Shown: positions 41,038 to 52,358 of the stretch, piece by piece | Layout: each line of letters opens with the position of its first letter | Numbering within the stretch: the stretch's first letter is position 1 | Source: Schistocerca nitens | Taxonomy: Eukaryota > Arthropoda > Insecta > Orthoptera > Acrididae | DNA length: 64,000 nucleotides | Reading direction: 5' to 3' | Assembly (NCBI RefSeq): GCF_023898315.1 | Contig: NC_064623.1 | Location: 20,729,640 to 20,793,639, forward strand | Position numbers and translations under genes: made by a program | The notes under the pieces: model-generated | Told to the model about the DNA's origin: nothing | Seen by the model: only the letters and a program-made list of their open reading frames with translations | The model's database searches: none

Positions 41038-42751
41038 AGTCGTGGACAAAACGAGCGAGACCCCTCGCCTTTTCGTTATGCTACTCCGCACAGCTTTAAA
41101 GTCTGCTACACAGCATAACAGGCAAGGCGACGAAGTGCTACCAACATACTATGCACAGGCGTGAAACTGACAAACTATCCGAATTTTCTCAGACTGTTTT
41201 CAGTCATGTCTAAGACTATATCAATGCTGATGTGTTAAACACAACACGTAAATATAAGATGTAAATGACAGAAGAAACGCTAATTAGTATGAACTGTACT
41301 AATAAAAATGAATTTCAGCTTATCGAGATAACATAACTGTTTTAGTAAGACAAAACGGGTTTTAAGGGCTGGGTAGACAGATAGACGGTGAAGAAAGTGA
41401 GACTAGTAGGGTTCCATGTTTACCGATTTAGGTGACGAAATGCTAACAACGAAAATAGCTACCACACATACTGAAGATGAGGCCCTACTCTTTATTGGAA
41501 ATGTTCTAGTTGCAGTCGATACATCAGCATATTACTCGTAGATATGCTTTCGATCCAAATCACGTTTACAGGAATGCAAATGAAATCCATTTGCCCATAC
41601 ACATGGTAATTCAGATCCCAGTATTAATGCCAGCGCGTTTTAGAAGTGAAAGCATTCCCATTGCTAGGTAGCTTAAGAAACACTTCGGCTAATGAACGTT
41701 TTCGTGCTGTGGCGATCTAATGGAGAATTCGAAACATTGTAAAAAACGTTTGACAGCTATGTGGCCGTTTATTTCCTGGGGTGGTGCAGAATTATCCTAC
41801 TAAATTTACTCGCTTAATAACAGCATTTTGTTATTTAGATAAACATCCCGAATGATTGTTACATAAGCGGTGACATAAAGGTAGAAAATTCTTGTTTTCG
41901 AGTCGAGGCAGCTCTGTGCAACAGAAACTGCAGATCATTTTCATTGCGGAATTGCCGGCTTATTCAAGTCTGTGGTAATAACAGAGGGCTGTTTGCTTGG
42001 GTTGTCTGCTAGCGTTGTGAAAGGTGTTTGCTACTGCAAGGGAGGCCTGGTTTTGTTTTCGGTTCTAGTCTCGATGGAGGCAAATAGACTATCAGTAAAG
42101 CAATTTTAAGAAATTCTCGGGCCCCCAATACGTTTTATTGCTATCTTTATTCTGTACCGGCGCCCTGTGGATGTAAATATGAAGATCTTGTAGAATTTCA
42201 TACTTGTTACTGATTACTTTTTCCGCTTCTGTCAATAATTGACTTGACTTATGTGTGGCACTCAATGATTTTTAACAAAATTTCGTTATGAATCTTCACA
42301 CACTGCTAAATTTACACACTTTCATGGTAGGTCAGCAACGGTAATCCAGTATGACTGGTCCGAACGTTGACACAGACCATTTCGCAGCAGCCGAATGCGC
42401 ATAATGTTTTGCTAATTCGTAACGATCTGGGGTACTTTGTCTTATTATAACAGTTATCTCGATAAGCTGAAATTAATTTTTATTAGTACAGTTCATACTA
42501 ATTAGCGTTTCCTCTTTCATTTACATCTTATATTTACTTCTTGTGTTTAACACACTAATCAGCATTAATATAGTCTTACACATGATTGAAAACAGTCAGA
42601 CAAAGTTCGGATAGTTTGTCAGTTTCACGCCCGTGCATAGTATGTTGGTAGCACTTCGTCGCCTTGCCTGTTATGCTGTGTAGCAGACTTTAAAGCTGTG
42701 CGGATCAGCATAACGAAAAGGGGAGGGGTCTCGCTCGTTTTGTCCACGACT
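41038..42751. mobile_element. DNA element with ~0.31-kb inverted repeats
   Basis: The ends cagtcgtggacaaaacgagc and its complement are flanked by TA on both sides (41036-41037 and 42752-42753). The inverted repeats run about 41038-41353 and 42439-42751, roughly 90% identical by eye with small gaps. TA duplication and a CAGT start are typical of Tc1/mariner elements. The 1.1-kb interior has no frame of 60 codons or more, so no transposase is present and the element must be non-autonomous. Its TA target lies at the edge of the Penelope-like element. Confidence 0.82.
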
Positions 42752-42753
42752 GT

Positions 42754-43669
42754 ACAATAAATAAATAAACAGGCGTGTGACCAATCCCCTACATACGTAC
42801 GGAGTAGATGAACTTTAGAAATTGGTCACGCACTTAGTTAATCCCTGTGACACACACAGAAGGTGTGAGAAAATACTTACGGTTCGGTTATCTTACCCGG
42901 TTCGCATTCCGGTCAGTGTACGTAGACGTAATTCTAGGCTTGCCAACACTTGAAGCCTGGCGCCCAGTCCCACACTGGGGAGCGCAGCCTCTGGCCTGTT
43001 TTTGCCGTCGTGTCGCCGCCTCCGCGCCAGCAATCTGGGTCAGGACGAGTCGGGATATTCCAAACAGTACGTCGTGACAGACGGCTCTGGCGGCATACGA
43101 CCAGCGTGGCGTTTAACACCAAGTGCAGCGGGCGATTTTAATAACGTGAAAGCGTGCTCTTTATTGCCTGAAATTTGCCACGTAATATTATCTAGTGAAG
43201 AGAAAGTGACTGATTACAGAAGCAATACGTGCGCTCTCGTCTCATACTGCGAGGTCGACCATAGAACGAAAACTAACCAGCGGAAAAATGTTCCTAGCGG
43301 AGCGCAAAAAAGGCGACTATGCTCCTCTTCATTAACAGACTCTGACTGAGACGTGGGGTATGAGCTGCCAATTTCTAGCTTTCTCAGCCCTTTCAAAAAT
43401 TTTCCCAAAAGTTCCGCACGGGAACAAATTTGCGCTTTTCTTAACATGCAACTGTCGTTAGACTTCCACACGCTCCCCTAACTGTAACTCGCTCACACCC
43501 ACTAATCTGTCGCCGTAACTCTCTCAGATCCATCTACTTCCAATTGCCCAATTTCACTCACTCACCCGACCTCATTGTCATCACCTGTTTGTGGCTCCCC
43601 AACTGTCACTGTCTCCTTCGTTCTGTCCTCCTCCTCCTACTACTACTACTTCCGCTCCCACTGTCACTC
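42754..43669. other. Unassigned spacer
   Basis: Frames of up to 115 codons (43002-43349) overlap others on both strands and show no known motif. Bases 43640-43669 are a CT-rich low-complexity run leading into the next LINE. Confidence 0.45.
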
Positions 43670-44710
43670 TCTCTTTCTACATCTACATCCATACTCCGCA
43701 AGCCACCTGACGGTCTGTATACTGCTTGACTCCTCGGTCAAGGTCTCTCCTGCAGAGTCTTCCACTGGAGTTTATCTATCATCTCCGTAACGCTTTCGCG
43801 ATTACTAAATGATCCTGTAACGAAGGGCGCTGCTCTCCGTTGGATCTTCTCTATCTCTTCAATCAACGCTATCTGGTACGGATCCCACACCGCTGAGCAG
43901 TATTCAAGCAGTGGGCGAACAAGCGTACTGTAACCTACTTCCTTTGTTTTCGGATTGCATTTCCTTAGGATTCTTCCAGTAAATCTCAGTCTGGCATCTG
44001 CTTTAGCGACGATCAACTTTATATGATCATTCCATTTTAAATCACTCCTAATGCGTACTCCCAGATAATTTATGGAATTAACTGCTTCCAGTTGCTGACC
44101 TCCTATATTGTAGCTAAATGATAAGGGACCTTTCTTTCTATGTATTCGCAGCACATTACACTTGTCTACATTGAGATTCAATTGCCATTCCCTGCACCAT
44201 GCGTCAATTCGCTGCAGATCCTCCTGCATTTCAGTACAATTTTCCATTGTTACAACCTCTCGATATACCACAGCATCATCCGAAAAAACCCTCAGTGAAC
44301 TGCCGATGTCATCCACAAGGTCATTTATGTATACTGTGAGTAGCAACGGTCCTACGACACTCCCCTGCAGCACACCTGAAATCATACTTCGGAAGACTTC
44401 TCTCCATTGAGAATGACATGCTGCGTTCTGTTATCTAGGAACTCTTCAATCCCATCACACAATTGGTCTGATAGTCCATATGCTCTTACTTTGTTCATTA
44501 AACGACTATGGGGAAGTGTATCGAACGCCTTGCGGAAGTCAAGAAACACGGCATCTACCTGGGAATCCGTGTCTATGGTCCTCTGAGTCTCGTGGACGAA
44601 TAGCGCGAGCTGAGTTTCACACGTCCGTCTTTTTCGAAACCCATGCTGATTCCTACAGAGTAGATTTCTAGTCTCCATAAAAGTCATTATACTCGAACAT
44701 AATACAGTTT
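43670..44710 (-). pseudogene. LINE RT fragment, TGTAGA-tail family
   Basis: The 3' tail is tctacatctacatcc on the plus strand. The minus-strand frames give NQHGFRKRRTCETQLALFVH, AVFLDFRKAFDTLPHSRLMN (motif A intact), then after a small frame break ISGVLQGSVVGPLLLTVYIN (motif B), RVFSDDAVVYREV (motif C, with SDD in place of the usual ADD), WCREWQLNLNVDKCNVLRIH and LVRPLLEYCSAVWDPYQIA. It is a CR1/Jockey-group RT truncated upstream of motif A's fingers region. The frame break lies around 44382-44388. It is better preserved than its relatives at 24 kb and 48-51 kb. Confidence 0.85.
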
Positions 44711-44949
44711 TGCTAGCCACAGTCGCCTATGTTCTGTGCTACTGCTATTGTCTCCTCTCGCTGTTCTCTCGATGTCTCTTACTGCTGCTGTCTCATTCAT
44801 TCCTTCACTGTCTGCTACACCCCAGTGCCATTGTGTCTCTCTCTTTCTACACCACAACAGCGCAGCATATACATATTCGCAAGGCACTGTAGAAAAGAAC
44901 CGCGGTGTGAACACAGCATCGTGCGTCGCTGTCCACATTTTAGGGACGT

Positions 44950-45927
44950 TGGTTGTGTCTGGAGAAAAATATCTGTGGACTAAGTGAGCCAGACGCAAAC
45001 TTTGAGAAGGTGCAGTGTGGGAGAGTGGGGGGGGGGGGGGAGTTTGGAGCGGCAGTCAACAAAATATCGACGGAGCTCGCAAGCGACGAACTCGGAATTC
45101 CGCAGGCAACTATGTGGAAGATTTCGCAACGGATATTACATTTCAAACCCTACAGCCTGCTTCTAGAGCAACAATTAAAACCGGAAGATTACGGCCGACG
45201 CCTTCAGCCTTGCACCACAATGCAGGAAGGAGTTGAGGATAAACGTTTCGCCTCCAATATGATGATCAGCGAAGAAGCGGCCTTCCATTTATCTGGAAAG
45301 GTGAGCCGCCACGGTGTGGCAGTGGGGGGAACTGAAAATCCTCGTGAAACTGTGGCGCATGCACGAATTTCGCCGAAGGCTATGTTTTCTGCATAATGCC
45401 ACAGACGAAGCTGTACGGGGTGTTCTTCTTCTGTGAGAAGACTGTGGCGGCTACCTCGCACCTCGATATGTTGCAGTCGCGGCTGTTTCCACAGCTGACT
45501 GCTGATTCCGAGAATTTCATCCTCCAATAAGACGAGAAAACTCCTCACTGTTGCACCGATGTTCACTGCTACCTGAACGACGAACTGACAATACCTATTG
45601 ATGAAGATGAAGTGGCTCTGTTCTGTCGGCGCTCCAGATCGCCTGACCTAACGCTTTGTGATTCCCCCCCCCCCCCCCCCCCAGGACGCTGCTACATAAC
45701 ATGTGGAACGAATCCGACTGCCGCTTGGACCTGTAGCGTTTGCCAATAGGGGCGCTCATAGGACATGTGTAGAATGTAAAATTCATATCTGGTGGATTTA
45801 CGGTTCTATTCATGCAGCAATCACGTTCGTACACGTAATACTTTGGAACATACAGAGTTTTGCAAACGAATGAATCATTTAGAGTAACCTAGTATTACAG
45901 ACTACTGATGATAGGTATTTTTGAGAG
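44950..45927 (+). pseudogene. IS630/mariner-type transposase relic
   Basis: The frame 44953-45396 contains STELASDELGIPQATMWKIS (helix-turn-helix), HFKPYSLLLEQQLKPEDYGR and MMISEEAAFHLSGKVSRHGV, where a DEA-type first catalytic Asp would stand as EEA. It goes on with GTENPRETVAHARISPKA. Further on are KTVAATS-like and LIPRISSSNKT remnants of the second Asp region, and the C-terminus reads TLLHNMWNESDCRL in another frame. Insect proteins of this family run about 350 residues. Frames shift at least three times, and a C19 run (45664-45682) interrupts the end. The catalytic Asp to Glu change is a further sign of decay. Confidence 0.68.
45664..45682 (+). repeat. Poly-C run (about 19 bases)
   Basis: An uninterrupted C homopolymer inside the transposase relic. 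Runs this long are prone to slippage and to sequencing error, so the exact length is uncertain. Confidence 0.85.
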
Positions 45928-47155
45928 GCACCCACATGCCTTGCTCATACTGTGGCATCATGCAGTCAGGCCTGCAAGATGAGTGGTCTGCCAAGCGAGT
46001 GGATTTCTTCTTATTTATCGCAAAACATCAATGACTGATTATGAGCTCCACTACTCACAATAAAGCTACAAATTATTCTCATGTTTGAATATTACGCAAC
46101 GGAAACGGATAACGCACATCTGACTATTAGTAATTTACACAACTCTGATTGTTCACTACGCGCTGGCAATACCACATCTTCTTTCTTACTCGACGGCTTT
46201 GATCAACACGTGGCCATCGCACTGAATGTGACTGGCGCACACATTATAAATTCTGGATATCATGAGTACACACTATTCGAATAACAAGGCCACCAATCTT
46301 TTTCTTTTCACTATCTTTTTTCCGATAAATTCTATTATGGTTCAAGGATAACCTAAACATACCATTACATTTTATACAACGTTTACACATGAGAAACTCC
46401 GCCCAGTGGGCATGGCTTTACATTGGTGATTCTCTATCTTATGGTCTCGTAATGATCTAATACTACAGTGCACTTTCTGGATAGGATGGTGGATCTTTTC
46501 CTATATCTCACACTTCGACTCTCACACCCATCATCATGAAAATTTACTCCAGACCGAGCGGTACAAAAAGGAACATGCATAACCCACTGCCCCTGAAGCT
46601 ATCATGCTAGTCTACCATGCAAACCACACATACTTAAATTACATGAAATACATCACACTGGCAACATACAATACAAAGAATAGTCACAACGTTATAGTCA
46701 CATCACTTTCAGCTTTCCCACTTCAATTAGTATTTATCCCAGTTTCACACGACACTGCCCCACTTCGTAACTTTTCTTTCCTATTATGAACTCTGGAGGA
46801 TACATGCACGTCTTCCTGTGCAATGCAAGCCAAGTGGCGTTGCTGGATAGACGGCTGACTCACCTTACTTCACTCTCAGAGTCACACGGAAACACAACAC
46901 GCAAAGTAATATTAAGAACATATTCGTCACACACGCGAGTCCTCAACTGATACCATGGACGAGTACTTCTCTTTATCCTTTGTCTCATACACAGATTGAG
47001 ACTCACGCAGTACTCACCACGTGGAAGTACTCGTCTCTAATTTCAAGTCCTGCACACGCCATTTCTTAAATATTTCCAACTTATAGTACACACGCCAGTA
47101 ATTCAGCTGAACTTTAGCACTCGTAAGTATTTCAACTTAGTACTACTTTTCCCCT
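45928..47155. other. Unassigned, between two direct repeats
   Basis: This 1.2-kb stretch lies between two related copies of a transposase 3' end. No frame exceeds 67 codons and no domain is recognised. It may be the remains of a second element of the same family. Confidence 0.5.
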
Positions 47156-47400
47156 AGGACGCTGCTACATAACATATGGAACGAATTTGACTGCCGCTTG
47201 GGCGTGTATCGTTCGCTAATAGGGGCGCTCATAGGACATGTTTAGAATCTAAAATTCAGATATGGTGGTTTTACGGTTCTATTCATGCAGCAATCATGTT
47301 CGTACACGTAATACTTTGCAAAATACAGAGCTTTGCAAACGAATGAATCATTTACAGTAACCTAGTATTAGAGACTACTCTTGATACCTATTATGTATAG
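47156..47400 (+). repeat. Second copy of transposase 3' end (direct repeat)
   Basis: About 245 bases match 45681-45927 at roughly 88% by eye, both starting aggacgctgctacataaca. Both encode TLLHN-(M/I)-WNE-x-DCRL and then RLPIGALIGHV-like residues, the C-terminus of the transposase family, plus adjoining non-coding sequence. This copy has no coding sequence upstream. Confidence 0.75.
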
Positions 47401-47450
47401 GTGTAACATGTTTGGCACACACAAATAAAACATTCAGCCACAAAAGAAGG

Positions 47451-47657
47451 GCCGGCCGGGGTGGCCGAGCGGTTCTAGGCGCTACAGTCTGGAACCGCGC
47501 GACCACTACGGTCGCAGGTTCGAGTCCTGCCTCAGGCATGGATGTGTGTGGTGTCCTTAGGTTAGTTAGGTTTAAGTAGTTCTAAGTTCTAGGGGACTGG
47601 TGACCTCAGATGTTAAGTCCCTTAGTGCTCAGAGCCATTTGAATCATTTTGAACCAT
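47451..47657 (+). mobile_element. SINE family A, full length
   Basis: TSD aaaagaagg at 47442-47450 and 47658-47666. The head gccggccggggtggccgagc, A and B boxes, and the tail to agccatttgaatcattttga are complete, about 207 bp. It is the least damaged plus-strand copy in the window. Confidence 0.92.
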
Positions 47658-47666
47658 AAAAGAAGG

Positions 47667-48084
47667 AATTTTTGTTTACCTGCTTGGTAAACAGCATTGA
47701 AGCACTAACATGAGGAATAATGCCTCCAAACGTGTGCAGTACTTTAGTAACTCAATGCTTTGACTGAAGCACTTTCAGAATGTACGCCAGTGCGTTTGTT
47801 GCTAGAGCAGCATGAGTCAGCCCGCTGTGCAAGTGCTGTACGGAAGAGGCGTGGAGAATGGCTCAAGTGTCAACCAACGCGGAGGAGAGTGACTTTAGCC
47901 AGCTGCGTGCCAGCATCGTTCTCTCCTCCCCCACCCCCTCCCCTCTTTATTTGCAGTGCCCTACATATGTGCGCGGTGAGTCTACCTCTGACTGGCTTAC
48001 GGCACCAGCCGGGATGCGAAAGCGCTAACCCCGCACTTTGGTAAGCGATTAGGGTACCGAGCGACTGGAAAAAAAAAACGCAGG
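47667..48084. other. Unassigned spacer
   Basis: Frames of 94 and 76 codons oppose one another at 47760-48100. A CCTCCCCCACCCCCTCCCC run lies near 47927-47945. No known motif. Confidence 0.4.
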
Positions 48085-49056
48085 TCATTCTCGTTTTCAA
48101 GAAGGGTTCTAGGACAGGTACACTTCATTATAGGTCTGTACCGCTGTCGTCAGTCTGTCGTAGTATTATGGAACATGTTTTATGCTTACGTATTATGGCG
48201 TTTTGGCGTTTTTGGAGAACGAAAATCTCGCCTACAACAATGACTCTGTAAACACAGAACTTTGCATAACTCAGCTCGCTCTGTTCCTCCATGTGAACCA
48301 AAGCGCTGTAGGCAACGGCCCTCACGTTGATGCCTTGTTCGTTGACTTCAGTTAGGCTTCTCGTAACACACTGCCGGTTAGCGAAAACAACCGCGAGTTT
48401 ACCGAGTATCGGACCAGGTTTGCAGACTGAATTAGAGACCCTCCCAGGAAAAACTCAACACGTCGTTCTTAACGGAACAAAATCGACAGATGTAAAGGTA
48501 ATTTCCGGAGTACCCCAAGGAAATGTCATAGGACCGCTACTGCTTATAATATATATATATATATATATATTATCTACCAGAAGGTGTCGGAAGCTCCATT
48601 AGGCTATTCGCAGAAGATGCGGTGGTCTAACAGAAAGTAGCAACGCCAGAAAACAGCATCGATTTGCAGTGTAACATATTGCGCTTACGTAGGAAAAGAA
48701 ATCCACTACCGTGCAACTGCACCATCGATCTCAAATTGCTGACAACATTATCTACCATAAGGCAGCTAAGAGTAACCCTCCGGAGTGACCCTGAGTGGAA
48801 TGACCACATACAACAAATAGCAGGAAAAACAGATGCCGGACTGAGATTCATAGGAAGAACCTTAAAGAAATGTAACTCATCCAAGAAGGAGTGGCTTTCA
48901 AAACACTTGTTCGATCGATTCTTGAGTACTGCTCATCGCTCTGGGACGCCTACCAAATAGCACAATAGTAGATATATGGTTCAAATAGCTCTGAGCACTG
49001 TGGGACTTAACGTCTGAGGTCATCAGTCCCCTAGAACTTAGAACTACTTAAACCTA

Positions 49057-50090
49057 TGTGAGACCTTAACTTTTCCTGGGGAATTGAATGTTCAAATAAC
49101 TTACGGGTTTGCTGCCGGGTGACGTCGTCGAACATCGCCGATATTTCGACAGGAGCACACCCTGCCATTCTCAAGGCACAAATGCAAGGAAGAAAAAAAA
49201 TGTACAAGCAAATTTAACACCTCGGTTGACAGAGGAGAAACAAGGAAGACACCACACACAGAACAAGTGTCAACACAACCAAAGATAACCAACATCAGAA
49301 ATATCGATAGTTACTATTAATCAACAGGTGAGGTAGCACTGTCCCGCTGTTTTTTGATGAGAGACAGAGCCGGATTCCAAGCAGCATTTAAACAAAATCC
49401 AGCATCTCTGTTAATAAGGTTGCTTGATACTCTGATTTCCACAGCTTCCTTAATAATACTATCCCAATAGCTGGACGTGCAAGCCAGAATATCCGTGTTG
49501 TATTCCATAGGATGACCGGTGTCAAGGCAATGTTCTGCAATAGCGGATTTGCTAGGCTGTTGGAAGCGTGTGTGACGCTTATGCTCAATACACCGGTCTT
49601 CCACAGTCCTGATTGTCTGACCAATATATGACATGACACAACTGCAAGGCATACAATAGACCCGAGCCTTACGCAAACCAAGATCATCTTTTACGGACGC
49701 CAACAAGGCCTTAATCTTAGAAGGTGCTCGAAAAACACATTTCACATCATGTTTCCGCAAAATACGGCCAATCCTGTTGGAAATGCTTGCTGCGTAAGGC
49801 AAAAAGGCCGTAGACTTAGGTGCCACTTCGTTGCTATCGTCACTCAGCCGTTGCACAGAAGGCTGATGGCGCAACGTACGTTTGATCTGCCTCTCACTAA
49901 AACCATTCTGACGAAAGGTGACTTCGAGATGTGCTAGCTCAGCTGCCAGACTTTCAGGATCTGAGATAACGTAGGCCCTGTGAACCAAGGTGCGAAGTAC
50001 TCCTTCACGCTGAGCTGGATGGTGACAACTATCAGCTCGCAGATACAAGTCAGTGTGGGTCGGCTTCCTATAAACAGAATGTGCCAGCGT
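49057..50090 (-). mobile_element. Penelope-like element, 5'-truncated
   Basis: About 1.03 kb inserted in the SINE, with acttaa present on both sides (49046-49051 and 50091-50096) as a possible target duplication. It carries the GIY-YIG coding end on the minus strand, and near 49144-49175 a ribozyme-like stem flanked by GAAA. It is the second Penelope copy in the window; the other is at 39.8-41.0 kb. Confidence 0.82.
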
Positions 50091-50114
50091 ACTTAAGTAA
50101 CCTAAGGACATCAC
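49317..50114 (-). pseudogene. Penelope GIY-YIG endonuclease fragment
   Basis: A 265-codon frame whose first dozen residues come from the flanking SINE. Element sequence starts at STLAHSVYRKPTHTDLYLRA, then LAHLEVTFRQNGFSERQIKR, AFLPYAASISNRIGRILRKH, the endonuclease RVYCMPCSCVMSYIGQTIRT and VEDRCIEHKRHTRFQQPSKS, and the end YWDSIIKEAVEIRVSSNLIN to KKQRDSATS. The GIY triplet has become RVY, so the first catalytic Tyr remains but the Gly is lost. Unlike the 40-kb copy it runs uninterrupted to its natural C-terminus. The RT domain is missing by 5' truncation, so no autonomous function remains. Confidence 0.87.
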
Positions 50115-50633
50115 ACATATCCATGCCCGAGGCAGGATGCGAACCTGCGACCGTAGCGGTCGCGCGGTTCCAGACTGTAGCGCCTAGAACCGCTCCGCCA
50201 CACTGGCCGGTATAGAAGATATAGAGAAGATCCCTATGGGACCCCTACCAAATAGCTCAGTAGAAGATATAGAGGAGATCCGACAAAGAGGAGTGCGTTT
50301 CGTCACAGGTCCGTGTAGACAGCGCGAGAGCCTTACGGAGATTCTCCACGAACTCCGTTGGCAGACGTTACAAGAGAGGCGTGGTGCATCACGGAGAGAT
50401 ATGCTGATGAAATTTCGAGAGAGTACGTCCTGGGAGGAGTCACATAATATACTACGTCTCGTGAAGCGATCACAACGGGAAAATTCGAGAAATTAGAGCT
50501 ATTAAGAAAGTTTTCCAACAGTCATTCTTCACACGCACCGTTCGTGATTGGAGCAGGGAAGAAGGGACAGTTAGTGGGATCCACAAGTACCCTCCGCCAC
50601 CAGTCGTCAGGTGGCGTGCGGATTATTGATCTA

Positions 50634-51488
50634 CGAGGAGCATTCAGTAAGTAATGCGACACTTTTTTTCTGAGAGCAGATTGGTTTTATTCAGGATTCG
50701 AATACACCGTCTTATTCTCCAATCTCTTTGCTACAAGACCCTATTCTTCAACATATTTTCCGTTCAGTGCGACAGCCTTTCGCCACCTTACTGGGATGGC
50801 CTGTGTGCCCACGTGGTCCCACTCTACTGGTCGACGTCGAAGTCAACGTGTAGCTGCGTCAGCAACCTCCTCACCATCCACGTACCGCTACCTGCGGAGT
50901 GAGTCCATCACTGGGTCAAACGGTTGGGAGTCGGTAGGCGCGAGACCTGGGCTGTAGGGTGGGTCCCAGCAGGCCCACACTGGGGCACCCAACAGGGGGA
51001 CGAGAGTGTCAGCACTGCCGACAGAGATATCCAGATCTGCAGCGAAGTGTTTGACTGTGATCCGTCGGTCAACTCGAATGAGAGTGTCCACACGTTCCAG
51101 CACTGCGCGAGTCACAGCTGTGTGTGTGTGGCCGGTGGGCACGGGGGAGATCGGCCAGGTATGTGCGACCTTGTTATGACAGACGCCTCGCCCAACGACT
51201 CACCGTGCTTTTGTTCACTGCCAACTAGTTTCCACAGACATTCTGCAAGCGCCTATGAACATCTACGTGCTTTCCGCCCAAAGAAACTCAGCTCTCCGCT
51301 TCGGAGCGCGCCTCCGTTGCAGTTGCCACTTTAAAGGCTGCGTGTAGCACTGCTACCTACCGGAACTTAATAAACCAAAAGCGGCTGCAGTGGAGGCGTT
51401 CCACCGTGTCTCACAACAAATTGCACATTTTTTCAACCGAAATCGGCAGAGGAAAAAGACTGTTGCATTACTTACTGAACACCCACCG
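50634..51488 (-). mobile_element. Mariner-like element, internally deleted
   Basis: 855 bp between TA dinucleotides (50632-50633 and 51489-51490). The inverted ends are cgaggagcattcagtaagta at the left and, read inward from the right, cggtgggtgttcagtaagta, continuing atgc-acac-like (16 of the first 20 match). The minus-strand frame 50888-51142 joins RVDRRITVKHFAADLDISVG (helix-turn-helix) directly to PPYSPGLAPTDSQPFDPVMD (the D34D-end region). The catalytic middle has therefore been deleted. It sits in the LINE's 3' tail, which reads on from tcta to tagatg across the insertion. Confidence 0.82.
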
Positions 51489-51510
51489 TAGATGCAGATT
51501 TAGATTAGGG

Positions 51511-52127
51511 TGGGTACACTTCTAACTTAAGAAAGTCGGCGAGTTTAGAAGATGACCTCCAACCCTGCCGACACACAGGTTGGCTGCTACACCCGCGAGG
51601 GCTGCTGCCTGACTTTCACGATTTGGAGAGCTTCCAGCCGCTAAACGAAAAACTGTTTCAACATCGGTGCGTCTCAACCAGTGATCGCCAGGAACAGAGT
51701 GCAGGCATTTGCACTGGCCATTTCCTGCTCCCATTAACAGCATTTCTCTGCAAAGTGATGTTTTCTACTGGCACCTTTCGATCGTTCATTTACACATCGT
51801 GCCAATGCGACTGGCCCTTAGACCATCGTAGTTGGCTCTGACAAGAACCTGTGTAGGAGGACTGCAGTGATTCTGATCGATCATTTCCAGATGGGATCAA
51901 TAGTCCTTCCCCTGGACACTACACCAGTTGTAGCACCCACAGATTGCTCTTACGCAGCAATCAGTGTTCTGTTACAAAGACCGCAGGAGAACTGAGTAAG
52001 ACCTAGTCACATGGTCAGTGCTACTACCGCTATCCGATGGGGAGGAATAATTATTCATGGAACTGTCTGGATGTTTTCTTTTCATTTTTGGTATTTATCC
52101 GTCTTCCGAGAGATTTGATGCAGCACT
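51511..52127. other. Unassigned spacer
   Basis: No element recognised; frames do not exceed 73 codons. Confidence 0.45.
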
Positions 52128-52277
52128 GCTCGGGGCTGCTCCCGTCGGAGGTTCGAATCCTCCCTCGGGCATGGGAGTGTGTGTTGTCTTTAGCGTAAGT
52201 TACTTTAAGTAGTGTGTAAGCTTAGGGACCGATGACTTCAGCAGTTTGGTCCTATAGGACTTACCACAAATTTCCAT
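52128..52277 (+). mobile_element. SINE family E, 5'-incomplete
   Basis: A B box (ggttcgaatcctccctcggg) is followed by a tail different from family A: actttaagtagtgtgtaagc, agggaccgatgacttcagca, gtttggtcctataggactta. The A box is damaged. The minus-strand SINE at 63589-63772 has the same tail type. A C-rich tract follows at about 52292-52312. Confidence 0.72.
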
Positions 52278-52358
52278 TTCCAGCACTCCTCCACCCCCCC
52301 CCCCACCCCCCACGAATTCCTCCCTTGTACCAATCATTTCGTCTGAGAGTAGCAGGTA

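Larger units (their letters stand above)
48977..50211 (-). mobile_element. SINE family A, reverse, split by a Penelope element
   Basis: TSD atagtagatata (48965-48976) against atagaagatata (50212-50223), 11 of 12 matching. SINE sequence is present at 48977-49056 and 50091-50211. The gap is filled by a Penelope-like element, and the SINE tail text resumes at acttaagtaacctaagg. Confidence 0.9.
48085..51510 (+). mobile_element. LINE (TGTAGA-tail) holding three later insertions
   Basis: The decayed RT reads VILVFKKGSRTGTLHYRS, then KTQHVVLNGTKSTDVKVISG, VPQGNVIGPLLLIIY (motif B) and, after stops, RCRTEIHRKNLKEM. It also has TLVRSILEYCSSLWD just before a SINE at 48977. Coding resumes at 50212 with IRQRGVRFVTGPCRQRESLT and LRWQTLQERRGASRRDML. 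The LINE's 3' tail (gattattgatcta, then tagatgcagatttagat) is split by a mariner at 50634-51488. A TA dinucleotide run at about 48547-48570 expands the frame after motif B. The LINE is the oldest layer of the nest. Confidence 0.82.

Noticed and set aside
43738..44850. Possible LINE TSD tctctctttctaca on both sides of the 43.7-kb LINE
   Set aside because: The right-hand match lies about 120 bases beyond the recognisable LINE sequence, in a CT-rich low-complexity run, so chance is likely.
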